Below are positions 1-10,164 of a stretch of DNA of 64,000 bases, piece after piece (position 1 is the first letter of the stretch; each line of letters opens with the position of its first letter). A program made the position numbers and the translations under genes. The notes beneath the pieces are model-generated. The model saw nothing but the letters and a program-made list of their open reading frames with translations, had not been told where the DNA came from and made no database searches. This DNA is from Sphingomonas parapaucimobilis NBRC 15100 (GTDB taxonomy: Bacteria; Pseudomonadota; Alphaproteobacteria; Sphingomonadales; Sphingomonadaceae): the NCBI RefSeq assembly GCF_000787715.1, contig NZ_BBPI01000034.1, forward strand, positions 62,001-126,000. Direction: 5' to 3'.

Positions 1-2072
1 TGCACCTGCCCGCCCGACTGCTTGGCGAAACCATAGACCATCGACAGGCCCAGCCCGGTGCCCTTGCCCACCTCCTTGGTGGTGAAGAACGGCTCGAACA
101 CCCGGCCCAGCGTCGCGCGGTCCATGCCGGTGCCGGTGTCGCTGACGTCGATGGCGACATAATCGCCCGGATCGGTGGGATAGGGCACCGGCCCCGCCGC
201 CATCGTCGCCAGCCCGTCCAGCGTCGCGTTGCGCATCGTGATCGACAGGGTGCCGCCATGCGGCATCGCGTCGCGCGCATTGACCGCCAGGTTCAGGATC
301 GCGCTTTCCAGCTGGTTGGGATCGGCCTCTGTCACCCACAGGTCGGAGGCGGATTCGACGGACAGGCGCACCTGCTCGCCCAGGGTCCGGGTCAGCAGGT
401 CGGACAGCCCGTCGACCAGCCGCCGCGCATCGACCGATTGCGGGGCCAGCGGTTGCCGCCGCGAAAAGGCGAGCAGCCGCCGGGTCAGGGTGGCGGCCCG
501 CCGCGCGCCCGTCATCGCATTGGTCGCCGACCGCCTGGCGCGCGGATGCTCGCCCTCCGGCAGGAAACGGTCGAGCATCTCCAGATTGCCGACCACGACC
601 TGGAGCAGATTGTTGAAGTCGTGCGCGATGCCGCCGGTCAGCTGGCCGACCGCCTCCATCTTCTGGCTCTGGCGCAACTGCGCCTCCATGTCGTGCAGCC
701 GTTCCTGCTGCGCCAGCCGTTCGGACACATCGGTCGCGAACTGATAGGCGCCGATCGGCGTGCCCTCGGCGGAAACCAGCGGGCTGAAGCGCAGCTCGTA
801 ATGGCGCCGCTCCCCCGCCAGGTCTTCGAGCGCCTGGATGACCGAAAACTCCTCGCCCGCCAGCGCGCGCGTCCAATAGTCGCGCATGACCGACAGGATC
901 TCCGGCCGGTCGGCCATCGCCTCGGCCTTGTGCTGGCCGATCTGCGGGCGGGCGCCGAAGATGCGCTCGAAATCCTCGGCCGCGGCGCGGTTGATCGCCA
1001 GATAGCGATGGTCGAAGCCCAGCACCTGGACCAGCGTGCCGGTCGAATCGATGATATCGGCGAACAGCTTGCGCTCGGCCAGCGCCTCCATCACCCGGCG
1101 CTCCAGCACCGCATTGACGTCGCGCAGCGTCACCTCGGCCCGGCGGCGCTCGTCGATATCGACGACCGATCCGATCATCCCCAGAAAGACGCCGTCATCG
1201 TCGAAGCGCGGAACGGCGGAGGCCATCACCCAGTGATAGCCCCCCTGCACCTGCGCCAGCCGATATTCGGTCTGGAAGGCGCGCGGCGCGACCATCGCCT
1301 CGCGAAACGCCCGCTCCGCGATCGGGCGATCGTCGGGATGAAGCATCTCCGCCCAGCCGAAACGCAGGCCCTGCGCGACGTCCTGCCCGGTCTGCACCTG
1401 CCAGGCACGGTTGATATAGGTGCAATGGCCGTCGGTATCGGTCACCCAGATGACGATCGGCGCATGATCGGCGACGTTGCGGAACCGCGCCTCGCTCTCG
1501 CGGGCGGCGGACAGCGCGGTTTCGCGGTCCTGCCGGTCGCGCATCCGCGCGCTGCTGTCGATCACGGTCGCCAGGATGCCTGCCGGGCGCCCGCTTTCGT
1601 CCGCGATGGGGGTATAGTCGAGGTCGAGCCAATGCTGCTCGGACCGCCCATTGCGATTCAGCATCAGCGCCTGGTCGCGATAGGCCAGCGTGCGGCCCGC
1701 CAGCCCCTCGGCGATGACCTGGGTATTGAACGTCGCGGCCTCGGGCCACGCCTCGACCAGGGGAACACCCAGCATCGTCGGGTGCCGGTCGCCGGAAAAT
1801 TCGGCATAGCCCGCATTGTAGATCAGGATGCCCTCCGGCCCCCAGATGGTCGCGATCGGGATCGCGGCGGCGAGCGCGATGGCGATCGCCGTCAACCGGC
1901 TCTGCGGCCAGGTGGCGATCGGCCCCAGCGGCGTTGCGGTCCAGTCATGCCCCGCGATCAGCCGACCCATCTCGCCGCTGCGCGCCAGAACAGCGGCAAA
2001 ACCGGCGGGGATGTCGGCACGGTCGTGGGCAGTCGCGATCATCCTCGGTCCGTCCCCCTCGAAACCTGGCAT
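1..2072 (-). CDS. Multi-PAS sensor histidine kinase (C-terminal part outside window)
   Basis: The gene reads leftward and is cut by the window edge; about 690 residues are visible. Three PAS-like blocks fill roughly residues 20-450. They are followed by a dimerisation/phosphoacceptor segment with [12 protein letters not shown] (the His is about residue 484), an N box ([10 protein letters not shown]), a G1 box (DVSDTGTGM), an F region (FEPFFTTKE) and a G2 box ([13 protein letters not shown]). This is the usual core of a HisKA/HATPase_c sensor kinase. No membrane segment or signal peptide is visible, so it is probably cytosolic. Whether a receiver domain follows cannot be seen. Two in-frame ATG codons compete as start (2072 and 2042); the second follows a purine-rich stretch. 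It is divergent from acetyl-CoA synthetase. The signal it senses is unknown. Confidence 0.9.
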   Translation of the reverse strand, partial: MPGFEGDGPRMIATAHDRADIPAGFAAVLARSGEMGRLIAGHDWTATPLGPIATWPQSRLTAIAIALAAAIPIATIWGPEGILIYNAGYAEFSGDRHPTMLGVPLVEAWPEAATFNTQVIAEGLAGRTLAYRDQALMLNRNGRSEQHWLDLDYTPIADESGRPAGILATVIDSSARMRDRQDRETALSAARESEARFRNVADHAPIVIWVTDTDGHCTYINRAWQVQTGQDVAQGLRFGWAEMLHPDDRPIAERAFREAMVAPRAFQTEYRLAQVQGGYHWVMASAVPRFDDDGVFLGMIGSVVDIDERRRAEVTLRDVNAVLERRVMEALAERKLFADIIDSTGTLVQVLGFDHRYLAINRAAAEDFERIFGARPQIGQHKAEAMADRPEILSVMRDYWTRALAGEEFSVIQALEDLAGERRHYELRFSPLVSAEGTPIGAYQFATDVSERLAQQERLHDMEAQLRQSQKMEAVGQLTGGIAHDFNNLLQVVVGNLEMLDRFLPEGEHPRARRSATNAMTGARRAATLTRRLLAFSRRQPLAPQSVDARRLVDGLSDLLTRTLGEQVRLSVESASDLWVTEADPNQLESAILNLAVNARDAMPHGGTLSITMRNATLDGLATMAAGPVPYPTDPGDYVAIDVSDTGTGMDRATLGRVFEPFFTTKEVGKGTGLGLSMVYGFAKQSGGQV

Positions 2073-2329
2073 GTCTGCCGCTGTAGCGTTGCTTTGGCGG
2101 CAGGAATAGAGGGGGTGGACGGTATCTTGCGCTGGATGGATGCAAATGTCCGCAGCCCGCCCTTGGTCTTGTCGCAACCTCTCCGACATTATGATGAACG
2201 GTCGTCATGGCGGCGACATTTTGGCCGGGCATCCACGCCCGATCGCAGGACGCACTTTGTCACGGAGCCGATAGGCAATAGTGATGTTGGGCTGCTAAAA
2301 GGTCCGATAAAGACAAAGGAGAGACAGGC

Positions 2330-4282
<1,953 letters not shown>

Positions 4283-4324
4283 TTCGGGACGGGGCGGCCG
4301 GGTATCCAGCCGCCCCGTTTTCCT

Positions 4325-4415
4325 GTGGCCTTCGACTTCGCTCAGGCTGAACGGGGTTGGGAACCTTGCCTTTAAAACATCCGCTCCGTTCAGCCTGAGC
4401 GAAGTCGAAGGCCAC
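4325..4415. repeat. Palindromic intergenic repeat, family A copy 1
   Basis: Two 30-base arms (4325-4354 and 4386-4415) are perfect inverted copies, built around CTTCGACTTCGCTCAGGCTG, with a 31-base spacer. The element lies between the convergent acs and cyclophilin genes, so its hairpin could also end transcription from both sides. Near-identical arms occur at 47908-47985 and 51296-51403. Confidence 0.9.
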
Positions 4416-4430
4416 GCCCCACCCCCAAAC

Positions 4431-5297
4431 TCAAGGCGTCTTGCGAACCGGCGGCAGGGCCGCACAAATATCCACACCCCCCGCAGGCACGGTGAAGAAA
4501 TCGTTCTTCCGATTCTCGCGTCCCTTGATCCACGCCGCGAAGCGTGGCGACACCGTCTCGCGATATTGGAAATGCGGCCGCTCGGCGGCGGGGATATCGC
4601 TCGCCAGCCGCGCCGAGACGATCGCCAGCCGCTGCCCCTCATCCGTGTAGAAACCCAGGTCGCCGGTCCCGCGCGGCAGGGTGGAGAGCGCATCCATGCC
4701 GTCGACCACCCGGCCGACCACCGCGATGTTGCGGTCCAGCACCCGCGGCGAATGGCCGATGATCGTATAAAGCTCGGCCCCCGACCCCGTGCTGGGCGCC
4801 AGGTCGCGCGCGACGCCGACCATGCCATAGCAATGCGGCATCCACTCCGCTGTCGCATCCCCCGCCAGCGGCCAGCCGTCACGGCTATAGCCGGCCCAGG
4901 CGGCATAGGGATCGGACTTGGTCAGCCGCGCCACCGCGCTGTTGCCCGAGCGGACATATTCGGCCGGAGGATTGGCGACGATGCCGGTCGGCAATGGCTT
5001 CTTCTCGGTCGCGTCGCCCCATTGCGCGACGTAATTCTCCTGCACGCGATAGACGCTGGTCCCCACGTCCCACCAATGCGCCCGTGCCAGCGCGCGGATA
5101 TTGGCGACATGGACCGGCGCCTGGGCCGATGCCAGCCGCAGCGTCACCGTCCGTCCATTGGACAGCGTGAAGACCAGCAACTCGTCATCGGGCACGGCGA
5201 TCCAGTCGCCGGGCAGCGGATCGCCGGCCTGCGCGGCAGGGGCGGGGGAGGGCGAAGCCTGCGCCAGAAGCGCGGCGAGCAGAAGCGCGATCGTCAT
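4431..5297 (-). CDS. Exported cyclophilin-type peptidyl-prolyl isomerase
   Basis: A cyclophilin-like peptidyl-prolyl cis-trans isomerase expected to act on protein folding in the periplasm. The start at 5297 is chosen because MTIALLLAALLAQASPSPAP is a typical signal peptide; a longer reading from 5330 adds eleven implausible residues. Cyclophilin-like blocks are visible (FTLSNGRTVTLRL, HVANIRALA, YGMVGVARD, YTIIGHSPRVLDRNIAVVGRVVDGMD). It is longer than E. coli PpiA. Its 3' end faces acs across repeat A. Activity is inferred from family resemblance only. Confidence 0.8.
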   Translation of the reverse strand: MTIALLLAALLAQASPSPAPAAQAGDPLPGDWIAVPDDELLVFTLSNGRTVTLRLASAQAPVHVANIRALARAHWWDVGTSVYRVQENYVAQWGDATEKKPLPTGIVANPPAEYVRSGNSAVARLTKSDPYAAWAGYSRDGWPLAGDATAEWMPHCYGMVGVARDLAPSTGSGAELYTIIGHSPRVLDRNIAVVGRVVDGMDALSTLPRGTGDLGFYTDEGQRLAIVSARLASDIPAAERPHFQYRETVSPRFAAWIKGRENRKNDFFTVPAGGVDICAALPPVRKTP

Positions 5298-5393
5298 CGC
5301 CGCACAGACTGCCTCAGCCCAACGGCACACGCAATCGCTTGCGCGCCGCGAGGAAGCGCATTAGGGCCGCGTCTTCCAGGCATGGACTCATGC

Positions 5394-5484
5394 GGAGCGG
5401 TGGCCGAGTGGTCGAAGGCGCTCGCCTGGAAAGTGAGTATACGGCAAAACCGTATCGAGGGTTCGAATCCCTCCCGCTCCGCCA
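5394..5484 (+). tRNA. tRNA-Ser (anticodon GGA)
   Basis: A full cloverleaf of 91 bases with encoded CCA. The acceptor stem GGAGCGG pairs with CCGCTCC. The anticodon loop CTGGAAA gives GGA, reading UCC/UCU. A long variable arm (GAGTATACGGCAAAACCGTATC) and the T loop GTTCGAATC mark a class II serine tRNA. Confidence 0.97.
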
Positions 5485-5502
5485 TGTCCCTGACATTTTG
5501 TC

Positions 5503-6528
5503 TTAACGCTGGACGCTGTGGCTCTGCCCCGGGCGCAGCGTCATGTCCCACAGGGTCTGGACCGACGGCCCCGCAGCCTTTGACGGGCCGGGCAGCATCG
5601 CGACAAGGCCTTGCGCCAGCGCCAGCCCCAGATCGCCCAGGTCCAGCGAGAAGCAGGTCAGGTCGGGGGACAGGGCGCGGCAGGCGGGGTTGTCGCGCAG
5701 GCCGATCACCGCGACATCGCGCCCCGGCTCCAGGCCCAGGCGGCGCAGCGCGCGATAGGCCCCGACGGGCGCGGTCTCGCCCATCAGCAGCAGCGCGGTC
5801 GGTCGGTCGGGGAGTGCCATCAACTCGCTCGCCGTCGCCTCGCCGTCGCTCTCGTCGGTTTCGCCGTGATGGACGAGCATCGGGTCATAGGGGATGTCCG
5901 CGCGCGCCAGTGCATCGCGATAGCATTCGACCACGATATGGCTGTTGTTGATCGTGGCGGGCGGCGCGACCAGTCCGATGCGGCGGTGCCCGGCCTCGGT
6001 CAGCAGCGTCATCGCATCGGCCGTGACGCCCTCGAAATTCAGGTCGATCCAGGCATAATCGCGCGCGATCGCGGTGCGGCCCAGCGCGACGAAGGGGATT
6101 TCGCGGTCGAGCAGGAAGGGGATGCGCGGATCGTGATGCTGCGTCCCCGACAGCACCCAGCCATCGACCGTCCCACGCGAGACATGGCGGCGCAGGAAGG
6201 TCAGGGCATCCTCGCCCTTGCGGGCCAGCAGCACGACCAGGTCGAGATCATGTTCGCCCAGGCCGTTCTGCAACCCCTCGAGCAGCGCCATGAAGAAGGG
6301 GTCGCCATGGATCGCGCTGTCATGTTCCAGCGTCAGCATGAAGCCGACCGTGCCGGTCCGACCGCTGCGCAGCGTCCGCCCCGACTGGTTGGGAATATAA
6401 CCATATTTCGCCGCCGCCTCGACCACCCGTTGGCGGGTCGCCGGGCTGACGTCCTTGCGATCGTTCAGCGCACGCGACACCGTGCCGATCGACAGCCCCA
6501 GGTGATGCGCAAGTTCGCGTATATCCAT
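5503..6528 (-). CDS. LacI-family transcriptional regulator
   Basis: A 341-residue sugar-responsive repressor. The N-terminal helix-turn-helix (MDIRELAHHLGLSIGTVSRA, residues 1-20) and the hinge-region signature VSPATRQRVVEAAAKYGYIPN are typical of LacI/GalR proteins. The periplasmic-binding-like effector domain follows (about 60-335). The start at 6528 is the ATG right before the helix-turn-helix; upstream residues in the same frame do not fit the family. It is divergent from the GH31 gene, with a perfect palindrome between them that is its likely operator. The effector is presumably a sugar released by the neighbouring hydrolases (inference). Confidence 0.93.
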   Translation of the reverse strand: MDIRELAHHLGLSIGTVSRALNDRKDVSPATRQRVVEAAAKYGYIPNQSGRTLRSGRTGTVGFMLTLEHDSAIHGDPFFMALLEGLQNGLGEHDLDLVVLLARKGEDALTFLRRHVSRGTVDGWVLSGTQHHDPRIPFLLDREIPFVALGRTAIARDYAWIDLNFEGVTADAMTLLTEAGHRRIGLVAPPATINNSHIVVECYRDALARADIPYDPMLVHHGETDESDGEATASELMALPDRPTALLLMGETAPVGAYRALRRLGLEPGRDVAVIGLRDNPACRALSPDLTCFSLDLGDLGLALAQGLVAMLPGPSKAAGPSVQTLWDMTLRPGQSHSVQR

Positions 6529-6595
6529 CCGCTCGTGATCGCGGCGCGAACGGTTTCGCACAAGTCCCCGAGCGCGGTGATCGCAAACAAGATCA

Positions 6596-6640
6596 TTGAC
6601 AGACGCGCCCAATCGGCCGAAAACCCGTAAACGTTTACGG
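6596..6640 (+). promoter_or_regulatory. LacI-type operator and possible promoter of the GH31 operon
   Basis: CCGTAAACGTTTACGG at 6625-6640 is a perfect 16-bp palindrome with the central CG step typical of LacI/GalR operators. It lies between the divergent regulator and GH31 genes. A TTGACA hexamer sits just upstream at 6596-6601; no convincing -10 box is seen, so the promoter is tentative. Binding at 6625-6640 would block rightward transcription close to its start. Confidence 0.7.
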
Positions 6641-6675
6641 CCATCGAAGAGTGGCGGTGGGAGGACCGAGTCGTT

Positions 6676-8724
6676 TTGGACACGCTTGTTCTGGAGGCCC
6701 GCGCGATCGCGTGGCGCTATAACGGGGTCTGGTTGCGGATCGAGGCGCACGGGCCGGACGGTCTGCGGCTGCGCGCATCGCCCTTTCCTGACGCCGGATC
6801 ACGCGCCGGGGCGTTGCTGGACGACCGTGCCGATGCCGATCCGATCGTCACCCGTGACGGCGCGACCGCGCGGATCACGCAAGGCCGGATCACCGCCGAA
6901 GTCGACCTGCAAGGCCGTGTCCGCTTCCTGAATGCGGCCGGGGAGCTGCTGCTGGAGGAAAAGTGGCGGCAGCGCGACACGATCAGCCAATTCTGGACGG
7001 TCGGCACCGACGAGGTGCGCACGATCAGCGCGCTGGGGCTGGCGGGGCGCGAGTTCAAGCCGCTGACCGGCGACACCGCGCGCATCACCGTCCGCTTCGA
7101 GGCGAAGACCGGCGAGCGGCTCTATGGCATGGGCCAGTATCAGCAGCCCAATCTGAACCTGGCCGGATGCACGCTGGAACTGGCGCAGCGCAACTCGCAG
7201 GCGAGCGTGCCCTTTGTCGTGTCTAGCCATGGCTATGGCCTGTTGTGGAACATGCCCGCGGTCGGCGCGGTGCATTTCGCCGCCAATGGCGCGACCTGGA
7301 CCGCCGAGGCCGCGCGCGAGATCGATTACTGGATCACCGCGGGCGATACGCCCGCCGATATTGTGCGCAATTATGCGCAGGTGACGGGCACGGTGCCGAT
7401 GATGCCCGATTATGCGCTGGGGCTGTGGCAGAGCAAGCTGCGCTACCGGAGCCAGGACGAGCTGCTGGCGGTGGCGCGCGACTATCATGCGCGGGGCATT
7501 CCGCTGGCGGTGATCGTCGCCGACTTCTTCCACTGGCCGGTTCAGGGCGACTGGCGGTTCGACGAACGCGAATGGCCCGATCCCGCCGCGATGACCGCCG
7601 AGCTGAAGGCGATGGGCACCGAGCTGCTCGTCTCGATCTGGCCGACGGTCGACCATCGGTCGGAAAATTATCCCGAGATGGTCGAGAAGGGCTATCTGGT
7701 GCGCTCCGCACGCGGGCTGGACGTGCAGCAGGAGTTTCTGGGCAATACCCGCTTCATCGACGTCACCCATCCCGGCGCGCGCGCTTTCCTGTGGGACCGG
7801 GCGAAGCGCAATTACCGCGACAAGGGCGTGGCGCTGTTCTGGCTGGACGAGGCGGAGCCCGAATATAGCGCCTATGATTTCGACAATTATCGCTATCACA
7901 GCGGCAGCGTGCTGGAGGTTGGAAACGCCTATCCCCTCCATTACGCCCAAGCCTTTTACGACGGCCTGAGCGCGGAAGGCGAGACCGAGATCGTCAGCCT
8001 GATCCGCTGCGCCTGGGCGGGCAGCCAGCGTTACGGCGCGCTCGTCTGGTCGGGCGATATCCATTCCTCGTTCGAGGCGATGCGCAACCAGCTGAGCGCC
8101 GGTCTCAACATGGGGATGGCGGGTATCCCGTGGTGGACGACCGATATCGGCGGCTTCCATGGCGGCCATGTCGACGATCCGGCCTTTCATGAGCTGATGA
8201 TCCGCTGGTTCCAATGGGCGGTGTTCACCCCCGTCCTGCGGATGCACGGCCACCGCGATCCCGTGACGCCGCCCGCCGAGCCGTTCCGCGACGGGGTGGC
8301 GCAATGCGACACCGGGGCGGGCAATGAATTGTGGAGCTTCGGCGAGCCGGTCTTTGCGGTGCTGCGCTGTTATGCGGCGTTGCGCGAAAGGCTGCGGCCC
8401 TATGTCGCGGGGCTGATGCGCGCGGCGCATGAGCGGGGCGATCCGTTGATGCGGCCGATGTTCTACGACTATCCGGCCGATGCGCGTGCCTGGACGGTGG
8501 ACGATCAATATATGTTCGGCCCCGACCTGCTGGTCGCGCCCGTGACCGATCCGGGCGTCGGCGAGCGCAGCGTCTATTTACCCAAGGGCATCTGGCGCGA
8601 TGCCTGGACCGGCGACCGGGTGGAGGGCGGCGGCGACGTGATCTGCCATGCGCCGGTCAAGCGGATTCCGGTCTTTATCCGCGACGGGGCCGCCGTGGCG
8701 AAGGTCTTTAAAGCGAACGAATGA
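6676..8724 (+). CDS. Glycoside hydrolase family 31 (alpha-xylosidase or alpha-glucosidase type)
   Basis: Hydrolyses terminal alpha-xylosyl or alpha-glucosyl residues. The 682 residues comprise an N-terminal beta-sandwich (about 1-220), a TIM barrel and C-terminal beta domains. The nucleophile is the Asp in FWLDEAEPEY (D391) and the acid/base is the Asp in WSGDIHSSF (D461). Both motifs match GH31. No signal peptide is seen, so it should act in the cytosol on oligosaccharides taken in by the symporter encoded 45 bases downstream. The start is a TTG at 6676 with GGGAGG 12 bases upstream; no usable ATG lies nearby. The GH95 enzyme in the locus makes alpha-xylosidase on xyloglucan oligosaccharides attractive, but specificity cannot be read from sequence. 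Confidence 0.88.
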   Translation: MDTLVLEARAIAWRYNGVWLRIEAHGPDGLRLRASPFPDAGSRAGALLDDRADADPIVTRDGATARITQGRITAEVDLQGRVRFLNAAGELLLEEKWRQRDTISQFWTVGTDEVRTISALGLAGREFKPLTGDTARITVRFEAKTGERLYGMGQYQQPNLNLAGCTLELAQRNSQASVPFVVSSHGYGLLWNMPAVGAVHFAANGATWTAEAAREIDYWITAGDTPADIVRNYAQVTGTVPMMPDYALGLWQSKLRYRSQDELLAVARDYHARGIPLAVIVADFFHWPVQGDWRFDEREWPDPAAMTAELKAMGTELLVSIWPTVDHRSENYPEMVEKGYLVRSARGLDVQQEFLGNTRFIDVTHPGARAFLWDRAKRNYRDKGVALFWLDEAEPEYSAYDFDNYRYHSGSVLEVGNAYPLHYAQAFYDGLSAEGETEIVSLIRCAWAGSQRYGALVWSGDIHSSFEAMRNQLSAGLNMGMAGIPWWTTDIGGFHGGHVDDPAFHELMIRWFQWAVFTPVLRMHGHRDPVTPPAEPFRDGVAQCDTGAGNELWSFGEPVFAVLRCYAALRERLRPYVAGLMRAAHERGDPLMRPMFYDYPADARAWTVDDQYMFGPDLLVAPVTDPGVGERSVYLPKGIWRDAWTGDRVEGGGDVICHAPVKRIPVFIRDGAAVAKVFKANE

Positions 8725-8769
8725 CCGTCACCGTCAACAAGGCGGGCCGGGAAAATGGAGGATAGGGGC

Positions 8770-10164
8770 ATGGCGACAGCGGCACAGGCCGGGGACGGGA
8801 TCCGGGAAGGGCGCACGCGCGGCGACGCGCAGGTCGCCTGCATCCCGTTCGTGGAGAAGATCTGCTATGGTTTCGGTGACGCGGGCGGCACCATCGTGAC
8901 CGGGCTGATCGCCAATTTCCTGACCTTCTATTACACTGACGTCTTCGGACTGGCGCCGGGCATCGTCGGCGTGCTGTTCCTGTCGCTGCGCATCTTCGAT
9001 GCCGTGTCCGACCCGCTGATCGGGATCATGGCCGATCGCACCACGACCCGTTGGGGGCGGTTCCGCCCCTATCTGCTCTGGACCGCGATTCCGGTGGGCC
9101 TCAGCTGCTTCCTGACCTTTCAGGCGCCCGATTTCAGCTATGACGGCAAGGTCGCCTATGCCGCGATCACCTATTTCCTGCTCGCGCTTTCCTATTCGCT
9201 CAACAACGTGCCGTATTGCGCGCTGATCACCCGGATGACCGACAGCGAGCGGGAGGGCGTATCGTGCCAGTCGGTGCGCTTCGCGATGGTGGCGATCGCC
9301 TCCTTCTGCGTCTCGGTCGGTCTGCCGATCCTGGTCCGCCAGCTGGGCGGCGCGGACATCGCGCGCGGCTATCGCGACGGGGTGGCGATCCTGAGTGCGG
9401 CCGCCATCGTCATGTTCCTGATCTGCTTCCTGTTCGTGCGCGAGCGGGTGGTGGCGGCCGATACCGCCGACGTGCCGCTGAAGGTCGCGATCGCCAATAC
9501 GCTGAAGAACGACCAGCTGCGCTGGACCTTCCTGATGACGCTGCTGCTGATCGCGATCTTCAATACAAAGGGCGGCGCGGCGCTCTATTTCATCACCTAT
9601 GTGCTGAAGGGCGACGCGACCTATCAGGCGCTGTTCTTCGGCACCGCGACCGCCGGGGGCTTCCTGGGGTCGATCGTGGTGCAGGCGTTCACGCGGCGCT
9701 ACGATGTGCGCAGCATCTATATCTGGGTGAATCTGATCCTGGTCGCAGGCCACTTCGCCGCCTTTTTCGTGCCGGGCGACTATCCGACCCTGTGGCTGGT
9801 GCTGGTCGGGCTATGCTGCATCGTGCTGGGCTGCACCCTGCCGCTGCACTTCACCCTGATCCAGCTGGCCGACCAATATGGCGAATGGAAGCTGGGGATG
9901 CGCTCCTCGGGGATGAGTTTCGCCTTCAACCAGTTCTTCGTGAAGCTGGCCTGGGCGGTCGCGGGGGCGCTGATCAGCCTGGTGCTGGTCCTCGTCTCCT
10001 ACAAGGCGGGGGCGGGCAACCAGACGCCGCTGTCGCTGACCGGCATTCGCCTGCTTTCGACGATCATCCCCGGCCTGATGCACCTGGCGCTGGCCTTTGC
10101 GATTTCCCGACTGATCCTCAACCGCACCACCATCGCACGCATGACCGCTGCGCGCCTCGCATGA
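8770..10164 (+). CDS. GPH-family sugar:cation symporter (MFS superfamily)
   Basis: An inner-membrane transporter of the glycoside-pentoside-hexuronide family. About 464 residues with around 12 hydrophobic helices. The diagnostic segment after helix 2 is present (DAVSDPLIGIMADRT, then RWGRFRPYLLW). The start at 8770 is preferred over an ATG at 8755 because GGAGG lies eight bases before it. It follows GH31 and its stop overlaps the ATG of the next gene (ATGA), which supports one operon. The substrate is probably the oligosaccharide or isoprimeverose-like sugar handled by the locus (inference). Confidence 0.9.
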   Translation: MATAAQAGDGIREGRTRGDAQVACIPFVEKICYGFGDAGGTIVTGLIANFLTFYYTDVFGLAPGIVGVLFLSLRIFDAVSDPLIGIMADRTTTRWGRFRPYLLWTAIPVGLSCFLTFQAPDFSYDGKVAYAAITYFLLALSYSLNNVPYCALITRMTDSEREGVSCQSVRFAMVAIASFCVSVGLPILVRQLGGADIARGYRDGVAILSAAAIVMFLICFLFVRERVVAADTADVPLKVAIANTLKNDQLRWTFLMTLLLIAIFNTKGGAALYFITYVLKGDATYQALFFGTATAGGFLGSIVVQAFTRRYDVRSIYIWVNLILVAGHFAAFFVPGDYPTLWLVLVGLCCIVLGCTLPLHFTLIQLADQYGEWKLGMRSSGMSFAFNQFFVKLAWAVAGALISLVLVLVSYKAGAGNQTPLSLTGIRLLSTIIPGLMHLALAFAISRLILNRTTIARMTAARLA

